NCBI RefSeq assembly: GCF_900473935.1 | Contig: NZ_UCNN01000008.1 | Span: 124,001 to 188,000, forward strand | Source: Synechococcus sp. UW105 | GTDB taxonomy: Bacteria; Cyanobacteriota; Cyanobacteriia; PCC-6307; Cyanobiaceae | Direction of reading: 5' to 3' | Length of the DNA stretch: 64,000 bases | In this document: piece by piece, positions 40,694 through 47,789 of the stretch | How the letters are laid out: each line of letters starts with the position of its first letter | Numbering within the stretch: the first letter of the stretch is position 1 | Notes under the pieces: generated by a model | What the model saw: only the letters and a program-made list of their open reading frames with translations | Databases searched by the model: none | What the model was told of the DNA's origin: nothing | Translations under genes and position numbers: made by a program

Positions 40694-41591
40694 ATCCTTC
40701 TTGCTCCCAGCAGTTACGCATACCACTGCGGAAATCGGGGTGAACGAGTCGGTAGCCAAGCTCCTGGCAGAGCAGCTGGTTGCTCACCCGTCGATTTTCT
40801 GCCCAGAAGGAACGCGCCATGGGGCTCATGGATCCTTCCACAGCGTTGTAGGAGCGGCAGGCAGGCAGAGCGATCCCTAGCAGCTCGGCGGCATAGCTCT
40901 GCACCTCCGCACTCGGGGCCGGTCGGTCATCGCACACATTCACGATCGCCGGCCTCTGTCCGTTTGAGGCTCGATCGATCAGATGCAGACATGCTCCCGC
41001 AATGTCATCCACATGGATGCGGGAGAACACCTGCCCTGGTTTCTCCACTGGCTTGATCTCTCCGCGGAGAATGGCCTGCAGCGGAGAGCGTCCGGGGCCA
41101 TAGATCCCTGGCAAACGCATGATTTGAAGGGGAAGATCGGTCTGCATCCAGGCCTCTTCACAGTCGAGTCTGCGCTTGCTGCGTTCCTGGGTGGGGTTGG
41201 GGGCATCAGTTTCGCTCACCCAATGTCCCTGGCGGTCGCCATAGACCCCTGTCGTTGAGAGGTAGCCCACCCATTGCAGCGGCATCGAGCCAAGCCGATC
41301 GCCAAGGCAGCGCAGCACGGGGTCTTGACCATCGCGTTCTGGAGCGATGGTGCTGATCAGATGGGTCACTCCGTTGAGCTGTTCTGGGGTCGGAATGCGA
41401 CCTAGCTGGCTGTCAAAGCACAGTGCTTCGTCTGAGCCGTTGTCATCGACTAGACGACGCGTGGTGAGAACACGGGCGCCGTTCTGGCGTGCGAGAGAGG
41501 CGATTCGCTTCCCACTGAAGCCTGCACCAAGAACCAGCAGGGTGGCGTTGGTCGGCCAAGGACGGGAACGGTTGACAGTTTCGCTCGCCAT
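40659..41591 (-). CDS. NAD(P)-dependent epimerase/dehydratase-like protein (atypical SDR)
   Basis: A protein of about 310 residues with an N-terminal Rossmann motif LVLGAGFSGKRIASLARQNG, a segment LISTIAPERDGQDPVLRC and VGYLSTTGVYGDRQGHWVSE containing the active-site threonine/tyrosine region. The central FSRIHVDDIAGACLHLI and NVCDDRPAPSAEV are typical of YeeZ/YbjT-like atypical SDRs. Substrate is unknown. ATG 41591 was chosen; an in-frame ATG at 41624 and longer readings add unlike sequence. It is divergent from the next microprotein gene. Confidence 0.85.
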   Translation of the reverse strand: MASETVNRSRPWPTNATLLVLGAGFSGKRIASLARQNGARVLTTRRLVDDNGSDEALCFDSQLGRIPTPEQLNGVTHLISTIAPERDGQDPVLRCLGDRLGSMPLQWVGYLSTTGVYGDRQGHWVSETDAPNPTQERSKRRLDCEEAWMQTDLPLQIMRLPGIYGPGRSPLQAILRGEIKPVEKPGQVFSRIHVDDIAGACLHLIDRASNGQRPAIVNVCDDRPAPSAEVQSYAAELLGIALPACRSYNAVEGSMSPMARSFWAENRRVSNQLLCQELGYRLVHPDFRSGMRNCWEQEGFRARGSEPGAA

Positions 41592-41664
41592 CAGTACAAG
41601 TGTATTAGTTTGCGAATCGGCCATGACTGGCGCATCTCTTTCTTTGGTCTCACCAACTGTCTCT

Positions 41665-41832
41665 ATGGTGCCCCGGCGCCCGTCTGCGCGCTTGGCCTTG
41701 CCCCATTGCGCCGGTGCTTTGATGGCCGCGGCTCTTGTCACTGGCGCTTTTGTGTTGGCTCCCGAGCAGCCCCAACAGCAGGCCTCCATTTGTGAAAGGC
41801 ATCATTCAGTGTCGGCCTGTCGCGTTTGGTGA
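41665..41832 (+). CDS. Membrane microprotein with conserved C-x(8)-CRVW tail
   Basis: A 55-residue protein: a basic N-terminus (MVPRRPSARLALPHC), a single hydrophobic segment (AGALMAAALVTGAFVLA), a Gln-rich linker and the tail SICERHHSVSACRVW with two cysteines nine residues apart. I recall tails of the type Cys-x8-CRVW in small unannotated proteins of marine picocyanobacteria, so I take it as real. The function is unknown. ATG 41623 would add 14 residues. Its 3' end is 10 bases from the convergent HNH gene. Confidence 0.65.
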   Translation: MVPRRPSARLALPHCAGALMAAALVTGAFVLAPEQPQQQASICERHHSVSACRVW

Positions 41833-41842
41833 GCTGTTGAGT

Positions 41843-42277
41843 TCAGGCCGCCTGCAGATTCCAGTCGCCCGTTAGAGGGTCATCGTCTTGTTGCTGGGGC
41901 TGGTGGTGATGGGGCGACGCGGTGTTGTTGAGTTCCGGTTGGGCCCATTGCAGCAAGCGCATCGCTAGGCGTAGATCTCCATCCATCCAGGCGCGAATCG
42001 CCATCGCCCGACGTGGGTCATAAAAGCGCTGACGCCGATACCAGTCGAAAACATCAGCATCGGACTTATGCCCATTGCATGAGAGGCAAGCCGGAACACA
42101 ATTTTCGGTAATGCTCAGGCCACCACGACATTGGGGGACAATGTGATCAATTGATTCAGAGGGTTTGCCACAATAAATACAACTTTTACCCGTATATGTG
42201 TGAAGGGATTGACGCCATCGTCGAACGCGCAATTTGGGGCAGAGTTCGTCGAGGAAAACCGCGTCCCTGTTGTGCAT
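41843..42277 (-). CDS. Stand-alone HNH endonuclease
   Basis: A 144-residue HNH (beta-beta-alpha-metal) nuclease. The zinc pairs CIYCG and CLSCN frame the catalytic segment SIDHIVPQCRGG, in which the histidine after Asp is the general base, and the ENCVPACLSCNGHKSD block completes the fold. A basic N-terminus (KLRVRRWRQS) and a C-terminal helical segment (DPRRAMAIRAWMDGDLRLAMRLLQWAQ) surround it. The local base composition is more AT-rich than neighbours, especially from 42,100 upward. It is divergent from an SNF2 helicase across 156 bases. Possible roles are DNA repair, an orphan restriction-like nuclease, or a homing-derived gene. Confidence 0.9.
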   Translation of the reverse strand: MHNRDAVFLDELCPKLRVRRWRQSLHTYTGKSCIYCGKPSESIDHIVPQCRGGLSITENCVPACLSCNGHKSDADVFDWYRRQRFYDPRRAMAIRAWMDGDLRLAMRLLQWAQPELNNTASPHHHQPQQQDDDPLTGDWNLQAA

Positions 42278-42389
42278 CCGAGTATCTCGGTTAGAGCTAG
42301 TTTGCCCCGTTTTGCTCGGCCGTCAATGTGTCGAAGAATGCATTTTTGCAAGTTCCAGCTGTTTGTTGATCAAGAAAGTTTTTGATGCC

Positions 42390-42417
42390 TTGTCTGCTCT
42401 GCACAGGCCTCTAAGAT
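42390..42417 (+). promoter_or_regulatory. Putative sigma-70-type promoter of the SNF2 helicase gene
   Basis: TTGTCT (42390-42395) and TAAGAT (42412-42417) are spaced by 16 bases. The start would be near 42,424, leaving a leader of only about ten bases before the GTG start. The rest of the 42278-42433 spacer is AT-rich with no gene. Confidence 0.35.
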
Positions 42418-42433
42418 CTTCTTCGCTGGTTCT

Positions 42434-44041
42434 GTGGCTACGGCGTCCTCCAGCTCCCGCTGTTATCTCGGCCTCTCCCCTTCAGGGCTGGTGCAGGTGA
42501 TCCATCCTTTTGATGCGGTGACCCATGCCCAGATTGGTCGGGTTCGCCCTCGTGGCATCTGGAGGGGTGTCAAGAAAGGTTGGGAGTTTCCCCTGGCTGC
42601 AGCGCAGTCGCTTCAAGAGCAGTTGGGATCGCGTTTCCCCACCCGCGACGATCTCGCACGTTGGATCCATTGGCATCGTCATCCCTTGCCTCCGCTGCCG
42701 GATCATCGGCAGCTTGTGGAGTTGGCCGACTTGATGACGGTGCTCCCTGACGGCCGCCAGCCGTTGCCTCACCAGCGTTCGGGAGCGCGATGGCTGCTGG
42801 CTCGTCGTGGTGCCGTTCTGGCCGATGAGATGGGTCTTGGCAAAACACTCACGGCTTTGCTGGCGGCGAGGGCCTTGATGCGGGCAATGTCGTTGCGGTT
42901 GATGGTGGTGGCACCGGTCGGACTCCACGGCCATTGGCGTCGGGAAGCGGAGGCTCTGGATTTGAGGATCACCCTGCTCAGCTGGGCTCGGCTGCCTCAA
43001 GACCTGCCTGCTGCCGGCACCTTGCTCGTGGTGGATGAAGCCCACTACGGCCAGTCGATGCTGGCTCAGCGCACCCAGGCGCTCCTCCGTCTTGCCCGCC
43101 ATCCGCGCCTGAGGGCGATCTGGTTGCTGACTGGCACACCGATGAAGAACGGACGGCCTGATCAGTTCTATCCCCTGCTCGCTGCGATCGATCATCCGAT
43201 TGCTCGTGATCAACGCGCTTTTGAGGAGACGTTTTGTCAGGGGCATTGGCGCGATGAGGGCAACAATCGGCGCTGGCAAGCCAAAGGCGCCAGTCAATTG
43301 GAGGAACTCCGTCGCCTCACTAAGCCATTGGTTTTGCACCGTCGCAAACAGCAGGTGTTAGGCCTGCCCCCAAAGCAGCGTTGTTTTCATCCCATCGCCA
43401 TCGCTGATGCGGAATCCCTGGGTTTGGATCATCGAATGTCTCAGGTGATCGATGACTACCGCCGTCGCGTGCGAGAGGGACAGGTGCGCTCTGATGCTGA
43501 GGCCTTTGCGGTGCTCACAGCCCTGCGGCGGATCGGAGCGGAGTTCAAGTTGCCCTTTGCAGAGCGTCTTGTTCAGGAGCTGCGCCGACAACAGCAGCCT
43601 GTGGTGCTGTTCAGTGGTTTCGTTGATCCGTTGCAGTTATTGCAGCAGCGGATCGGCGGGGAGTTGCTCACTGGGCGACTGAAGCCTGTGGAGCGTCAGG
43701 CGGTGGTGGATCGGTTTCAGTCTGGAGAGAGTGATCTTTTGCTGGCGACCTATGGGGCCGGAGGGCTTGGCTTCACCCTCCACCGGGCCCGCCACGTGGT
43801 GTTGTTGGAGCGACCTTGGACTCCCGGAGATGTGGATCAGGCGGAGGATCGCTGTCACCGCTTGGGAATGGATGGTGGGCTGACCAGTCACTGGCTGCAG
43901 CTTGGGGTTGCTGATCAGTTGGTGGATGGGCTTGTGGCCAGCAAGGCCAAGCAGATCGAGGTGCTGCTTGGCACGCGTCGTTTGAGGCTGGATCGTCAGC
44001 CCTTGCCTGCCATGCTCTTGCGCTGTTTGCAGGACGCCTGA
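42434..44041 (+). CDS. SNF2-family helicase, SMARCAL1/ZRANB3-like
   Basis: A 535-residue SF2/SNF2 ATPase. Residues about 20-65 resemble a HARP-like domain (IWRGVKKGWEFPLAAAQSL). The motor has Q-type PLPHQRSGARWLL, motif I DEMGLGKT (131-138), motif II DEAH (201-204), motif III LLTGTPMKNG, and motifs V and VI ATYGAGGLGFTLHRARHVVLLERPW and QAEDRCHRLGM. It is compact, with no large insertions. Eukaryotic SMARCAL1 and ZRANB3 reanneal DNA at stalled forks, and ZRANB3 carries its own HNH nuclease. Here an HNH protein is encoded divergently next door. The start is GTG; the 3' end overlaps the convergent lipoprotein gene by 46 bases. Confidence 0.9.
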   Translation: MATASSSSRCYLGLSPSGLVQVIHPFDAVTHAQIGRVRPRGIWRGVKKGWEFPLAAAQSLQEQLGSRFPTRDDLARWIHWHRHPLPPLPDHRQLVELADLMTVLPDGRQPLPHQRSGARWLLARRGAVLADEMGLGKTLTALLAARALMRAMSLRLMVVAPVGLHGHWRREAEALDLRITLLSWARLPQDLPAAGTLLVVDEAHYGQSMLAQRTQALLRLARHPRLRAIWLLTGTPMKNGRPDQFYPLLAAIDHPIARDQRAFEETFCQGHWRDEGNNRRWQAKGASQLEELRRLTKPLVLHRRKQQVLGLPPKQRCFHPIAIADAESLGLDHRMSQVIDDYRRRVREGQVRSDAEAFAVLTALRRIGAEFKLPFAERLVQELRRQQQPVVLFSGFVDPLQLLQQRIGGELLTGRLKPVERQAVVDRFQSGESDLLLATYGAGGLGFTLHRARHVVLLERPWTPGDVDQAEDRCHRLGMDGGLTSHWLQLGVADQLVDGLVASKAKQIEVLLGTRRLRLDRQPLPAMLLRCLQDA

Positions 44042-44409
44042 CGCACCTTCAGTTCATGACTGATCATCGGGTCGGCTGTTGTCCCCTGGTCCTTCACCAG
44101 TGTGAGGGCTCGATTCACATCCAGGCATGCCTCATCGATTTGGCCCAGAAGGGTATGCAGCAATGAGCGATCCGTGAGCGGGGCTGGATCGCTGCGGTGG
44201 GCTTTCACCACTTGATTGCAGCGATTGAGTGCCTGATTGAGTTGACTGAGGTCCAGTTCCTCAAGACAGGCTTGAGGTGTCAGTTCCGCCTCGCTCAGGT
44301 CGGATGTCGGTGCTGAGCGGCTGCGGCAACCCACTCCGGTGAGAAGCAGGCTGGTGAGTAGCGCTGCGCCCAGTGCTCGCTTGGATTTAGTAGCTGTAAC
44401 GCTGGTCAC
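43996..44409 (-). CDS. Small lipoprotein with TPR-like helices
   Basis: A 137-residue protein with a signal sequence (RALGAALLTSLLLTGVGC) whose cysteine looks like a lipobox attachment site, so a periplasmic lipoprotein is likely. The rest is helical: CLEELDLSQLNQALNRCNQVV and DRSLLHTLLGQIDEACLDVNRAL resemble a degenerate TPR pair. The function is unknown. It overlaps the SNF2 helicase gene by 46 bases (convergent) and the next minus-strand gene by 23 bases. Confidence 0.75.
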   Translation of the reverse strand: MTSVTATKSKRALGAALLTSLLLTGVGCRSRSAPTSDLSEAELTPQACLEELDLSQLNQALNRCNQVVKAHRSDPAPLTDRSLLHTLLGQIDEACLDVNRALTLVKDQGTTADPMISHELKVRQASCKQRKSMAGKG

Positions 44410-44806
44410 CGTAAGAAGAGGCAGAAGAGGAGGACTGGCTACTGTCGCCGCCTAGAGGGCGGTTTTCGGGAAGAGAGGCGTTGCTTTTCCGGGGTCCGAA
44501 CAAATCGCCGAGGTAGCGACCGCAGTCGGGGTAGGTGCCGGGGTCGTTGACCACCGCTTCGGTGATCATGACCGCCGCATGTTCAGGCGAAGTCTTGAAC
44601 ATCCCACTTTTCTGCCGCTTGATCAGGGCGTAAGAGGCATCCCAGCTCACGTTGTGATCGTTGCCGTTGCTGCGCATGAAGCAATACACCTGAGCCCCTT
44701 TGTTTGGGGAGGTGTTGGCAGCCTGGGCGTTTCCAGGCAGCAGGCTGCTGAGGCAAAGACCCGCCAAGGACAGGGTGAGAACGGAGCTTGCACGGTTCCT
44801 GGCCAT
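44387..44806 (-). CDS. Exported DUF6554-like protein
   Basis: A 139-residue protein with a signal peptide (ASSVLTLSLAGLCLSSLLPGNAQA) and a mature domain containing KGAQVYCFMRSNGNDHNVSWDA, SGMFKTSPEHAAVMITEAVV and NDPGTYPDCGRYLGDLFG. The two cysteines could form a disulfide in the periplasm. I recognise this as a cyanobacteria-specific exported family (DUF6554, by recollection). The C-terminal 25 residues are Ser-rich and low-complexity. It overlaps the lipoprotein gene by 23 bases, suggesting one transcript. Confidence 0.8.
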   Translation of the reverse strand: MARNRASSVLTLSLAGLCLSSLLPGNAQAANTSPNKGAQVYCFMRSNGNDHNVSWDASYALIKRQKSGMFKTSPEHAAVMITEAVVNDPGTYPDCGRYLGDLFGPRKSNASLPENRPLGGDSSQSSSSASSYGDQRYSY

Positions 44807-44865
44807 GGCTGGACGAAGTGGTCGATCTGCGCCAACGTATCGACTCGACCGATGATGTCCAGGCC

Positions 44866-45399
44866 TCAGGATTCACCTAGGCCAAGAGGCACTAACAGTT
44901 TCACCAGCAGCGGCAGAACCAGAAGCACGGTGATGAGCCGTACCGCATGCAAGGCAGCGACTGCAGCGCCGACGCCGAATTCCGCCCCAACAAGGCTCAT
45001 ACCACTGATGCCGCCAGGTGCGGCTCCGAGCAGGGCCACCATTGGATCGATCCCGAGTAAGCGGCTGGTCCACAGTCCGATGGCGATCCCTGTCATCACA
45101 AGAGTGAGGGTGATCAGGATGGCCGGTCGCCAGAGTTCCTGCAGTTGTTCCAGTGAGGCGCGGGTCAGGCTGGTACCGATCACCACGCCAATGGCGATCT
45201 CGATCGTTGTTCGCGTTCCTGTAGGCCATTCGGCAACATCCAGCCGTCCGCTCATGCTCACGATCCCTGCCCCCAGCAGTGCGCCTGCAAGGGGAGCGGC
45301 GGGGATGCCGGTGCGTAAAGCGAGCAGGCCCATGCTGGTGCCGGCGAGGGCATAGATCAGAAGAGTTGCCAGAGGGGGCATTGGAGGTTCCGATCGCAT
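44866..45399 (-). CDS. AbrB-family membrane protein, single repeat
   Basis: A 177-residue protein (or 171 residues from ATG 45381) with about five hydrophobic segments, such as LATLLIYALAGTSMGLLALRTG, EIAIGVVIGTSL, AILITLTLVMTGIAIGLW and LITVLLVLPLLVKLLV. The PGGISGMSLVGAEFGVGAAVAALHAVRLI block is the hallmark of the AbrB duplication family (Pfam AbrB), membrane proteins misnamed after a regulator. Full members have about 350 residues and two repeats; this is a half-length form that probably dimerises or pairs with a second copy. Confidence 0.85.
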   Translation of the reverse strand: MRSEPPMPPLATLLIYALAGTSMGLLALRTGIPAAPLAGALLGAGIVSMSGRLDVAEWPTGTRTTIEIAIGVVIGTSLTRASLEQLQELWRPAILITLTLVMTGIAIGLWTSRLLGIDPMVALLGAAPGGISGMSLVGAEFGVGAAVAALHAVRLITVLLVLPLLVKLLVPLGLGES

Positions 45400-45462
45400 A
45401 AGGGTTTCAGTCTGATCCCAGATGTGTTGTCATCGGCGCATTCCCATTGGCATGCATCGGCC

Positions 45463-45846
45463 ATGACCCAGTCCGTGTCTTTTCGGATCACCCGCACGGC
45501 AGAGGATGTCGCTCAGGCGATCAATGCCCTGTCGCAGCGATTGGTGAAGCTCGAGCAGCGTCTCGAGAGCCTTGAACTGCAGGTCAGGCAGCACCATGAC
45601 ACCCCTGAGATGCCAGCGGATGAACTTGCCCGCCTTGATGACGTGGATCGTCTGCTGATGGACTGTCAGTCGCTGCTGCAATCCACCGCCGCCAGCACAG
45701 AGGCCATGGCTGAGATGCCCGCTGCGGAGACGGCCACAGAGGATTTCGCCGATCACGCTGTTCATGATGGCGATGAAAGCGATGCTGTCTCCGATCTGTT
45801 TTCTGGGTCAGAGGATGGCAATCAGGTCGATCACGAGGCGGCATGA
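45463..45846 (+). CDS. Small coiled-coil, acidic protein
   Basis: A 127-residue protein. Residues about 15-45 form a coiled coil (AINALSQRLVKLEQRLESLELQVRQ); the C-terminal half is acidic and low-complexity (DHAVHDGDESDAVSDLFSGSEDG). ATG 45463 (MTQSVSF) gives a clean N-terminus; an ATG at 45424 adds unlike sequence. The family is not recognised. It is the first of three small forward genes. Confidence 0.7.
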   Translation: MTQSVSFRITRTAEDVAQAINALSQRLVKLEQRLESLELQVRQHHDTPEMPADELARLDDVDRLLMDCQSLLQSTAASTEAMAEMPAAETATEDFADHAVHDGDESDAVSDLFSGSEDGNQVDHEAA

Positions 45847-45883
45847 ACAGGCCGGAGGTGTCAAAATGAAAAGAAAGTGACCC

Positions 45884-46111
45884 ATGGCCATTCCTCAGCC
45901 CGGTGCATGTGCAAGCGGCGGTAGCAGTAGTGCTTTTCGTTCGTTCCCCGCTGGTCGTTCCGGGCGTGGATACGTCGAAGGGGGCCATCAGCTTGAGAAA
46001 CTTGAGTTTGCTCTTGCTGTGGCGATCACCCGCGGTGATCAGTCACGCATCACTCTTCTGCGCGAGCAAATCGATGCGATGGGTGGCAATGTTGAGGAGC
46101 CAGGTACTTGA
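45884..46111 (+). CDS. Small conserved-type protein, unknown function
   Basis: A 75-residue protein. The first half is Gly/Ser/Arg-rich (ASGGSSSAFRSFPAGRSGRGY); the second half is a helical segment LEKLEFALAVAITRGDQSRITLLREQIDAMGGN ending EEPGT. A repeat-like pattern of acidic and basic side chains suggests a helical hairpin. I recall similar small proteins in marine picocyanobacteria, but I cannot name the family. The start is ATG, 37 bases after the previous gene. Confidence 0.7.
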   Translation: MAIPQPGACASGGSSSAFRSFPAGRSGRGYVEGGHQLEKLEFALAVAITRGDQSRITLLREQIDAMGGNVEEPGT

Positions 46112-46179
46112 TTGATCTCTCACTTTGTATTGCAATGGTGACGATTACGTTAAACTCAAAACAGATCATCGTTTAGACA

Positions 46180-46404
46180 TTGACGTCAATACTTGCACGA
46201 GCTTCTGGGGGCTCTGCGGCAGTGATCGATAAGCGTCAGGGTTATCTTGACTCGGCACAACGGTTGTTTGCCCAAGCCCGCGTAGCAGCTGAAAAGGGTG
46301 ATGTTCCTGAATCCGGATCTCTGATTCTCCGTGCTCTCGATCAGGAACGTCGTGCCGGTGGGGTTGGCCCGCAGGTCATGCAACTGATCAAGCCACGCCA
46401 GTGA
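46180..46404 (+). CDS. Small helical protein, unknown function
   Basis: A 74-residue protein (60 residues from the alternative GTG 46222): KRQGYLDSAQRLFAQARVAAEKGDVPESGSLILRALDQERRAGGVGPQVMQLIKPRQ. It is helical, with a TPR-like pair in the middle, and highly charged. The start is uncertain: TTG 46180 and GTG 46222 are both in frame. The AT-rich stretch 46112-46179 may hold its promoter. It precedes tRNA-Gly, which is on the other strand. Confidence 0.65.
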   Translation: MTSILARASGGSAAVIDKRQGYLDSAQRLFAQARVAAEKGDVPESGSLILRALDQERRAGGVGPQVMQLIKPRQ

Positions 46405-46440
46405 GACGAAACTTGGATCTTTCCTTGTTCAATCGTTCAA

Positions 46441-46511
46441 GCGGGTGACCGGACTCGAACCGGCGACGTTCAGCTTGGGAAGCTGACATTCTACCACTGA
46501 ATTACACCCGC
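46441..46511 (-). tRNA. tRNA-Gly(CCC)
   Basis: The reverse complement folds as a cloverleaf: acceptor GCGGGTG/CACCCGC, a short D-arm, anticodon stem TCAGC/GCTGA with loop TTCCCAA (anticodon CCC), and T-arm GCCGG-TTCGAGT-CCGGT. The 71-base length is right for a glycine tRNA; the CCA end is not encoded. The discriminator is U, usual for tRNA-Gly. Confidence 0.95.
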
Positions 46512-46515
46512 ATAA

Positions 46516-46536
46516 CGGCAGTTTATGGCACTGCCG
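46516..46536 (-). terminator. Hairpin between the aminotransferase gene and tRNA-Gly
   Basis: The arms CGGCAGT (46516-46522) and ACTGCCG (46530-46536) pair around a seven-base loop, four bases upstream of the tRNA and 34 bases past the aminotransferase stop. No strong T-tract follows. It could end the aminotransferase transcript or shape tRNA 5' processing. Confidence 0.4.
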
Positions 46537-46570
46537 CCGATCATCCTTCTGATCGTTTCGCCTTGTCGCC

Positions 46571-47722
46571 TCAGCTGTTTAAGGCTGCTGCTGCTGCTGC
46601 CAAACCATCACCCATTTTGGTTTTGCCCAGGTTGAGGGAATGCAGCGTGGATTCAATCGCAGCAACGGCTGTTAGCACATCCCGATCGCATACAAATCCA
46701 AGATGGCCGATGCGGAAGACTTGGCCCTTGAGGTGATCCTGACCTCCGGCCAGCAAGATGTCAAAACGGTCCTTGACGGCTTTGCGCAGTTGTTCTGCAT
46801 CGATGCCGTCTGGAGCCACGGCGGTGATCGCAGGGCTCCCATAACCGTCTGCGGCATAGAGGGGGAGGCCCATGGCTTTCATGCCTGCCTGAGCAGCGGC
46901 ACGGTGGCGGGCATGACGGTTGAAAATTGATTCCATGCCTTCGGTCTGCATCATCTCCAGTGCTGCTTCTAGGGCGAAGTAGAGGTTCACAGCAGGGGTG
47001 AACGGGTTGCTGTTCTTCGCAGCAGTTTTCCTGTAAGGCCCTAGATCGAGATAAAACTTGGGCAGATCGGAACGCTCATAGGCTTTCCAGGCCCTTTCGC
47101 TCATGGCCACGAAGCTCAGGCCAGGGGGCATCATGTATCCCTTTTGGGAGCCGGAGGCCACCACGTCCAGGCCCCAGCTGTCCATGGGCACATTTGTGGC
47201 TCCGAGACTGGTGACACAGTCAGCAATCGTTAGTGCTGTTCCGTGGGCGCGCACGTGAGCGCTGATGGTTTCGAGATCGTTGATGACTCCAGTCGAGGTT
47301 TCGGAATGGGTGAGAATCACGGCACGGATTGCTTTCTCCGTGTCGGCTTCCAGAGCGTTGCGGAAGGCATTTGGATCCAGGGGTTGGCCCCACTCGGCCT
47401 TGATCACTTCCACGTCAAGGCCATAGGCCTTGGCCACCTTCACCCAGCGTTCTCCGAATTTGCCGTTATCTCCGCAGACCACCTTGTCGCCGCGGCTGAG
47501 GGTGTTGATGATGCCGGCTTCCATTGCAGCGGTTCCACTGCCTGTGATCACCAGCACATCGTTGCTGGTTTGATGCAGCCAACGCAGTTGCTCTGTGGTG
47601 CGTTGCACCACAGCCTGAAACTCACCACTGCGATGTCCGATGGGGTGACGGCCCATGGCCTTGAGCACCGTCTCGGGCACCGGGGTGGGCCCGGGGATCA
47701 TCAGGGTGAGCTTGTCCTGCAC
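46571..47722 (-). CDS. Alanine--glyoxylate/serine--pyruvate-type aminotransferase
   Basis: A 383-residue class V PLP aminotransferase. LMIPGPTPVPETVLKAMGRHPIGHRS opens the protein, VITGSGTAAMEAGI is the phosphate region, and GSQKGYMMPPGLSF carries the PLP lysine. EIRIGHLGFVCDRDVL-type sequence near the end is the family C-terminal motif (here VFRIGHLGFVCDRDV). In cyanobacteria this enzyme is often described as photorespiratory alanine-glyoxylate transaminase, producing glycine from glyoxylate; serine-glyoxylate activity is also possible. The C-terminus is Ala-rich. It shares its 5' region with the divergent cbiD. Confidence 0.92.
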   Translation of the reverse strand: MQDKLTLMIPGPTPVPETVLKAMGRHPIGHRSGEFQAVVQRTTEQLRWLHQTSNDVLVITGSGTAAMEAGIINTLSRGDKVVCGDNGKFGERWVKVAKAYGLDVEVIKAEWGQPLDPNAFRNALEADTEKAIRAVILTHSETSTGVINDLETISAHVRAHGTALTIADCVTSLGATNVPMDSWGLDVVASGSQKGYMMPPGLSFVAMSERAWKAYERSDLPKFYLDLGPYRKTAAKNSNPFTPAVNLYFALEAALEMMQTEGMESIFNRHARHRAAAQAGMKAMGLPLYAADGYGSPAITAVAPDGIDAEQLRKAVKDRFDILLAGGQDHLKGQVFRIGHLGFVCDRDVLTAVAAIESTLHSLNLGKTKMGDGLAAAAAALNS

Positions 47723-47789
47723 GGCCGCGGAAATGCCAATCCATCATCTTAAAAAATGGTCCTGAACGTCTTGTTGCTGGTCAGTCCAT

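Noticed and set aside
40496-41591. Sequencing error or pseudogene at the 40.5-41.6 kb overlaps
   Set aside because: The overlaps (pdxA/small gene/SDR) are short and all frames stay intact, so tight packing is a better explanation.
46112-46179. Promoter TTGCAA ... TAAACT before the 74-residue gene
   Set aside because: Spacing is only about 15 bases and the AT-rich stretch yields several equal candidates, so I did not list it as a feature.
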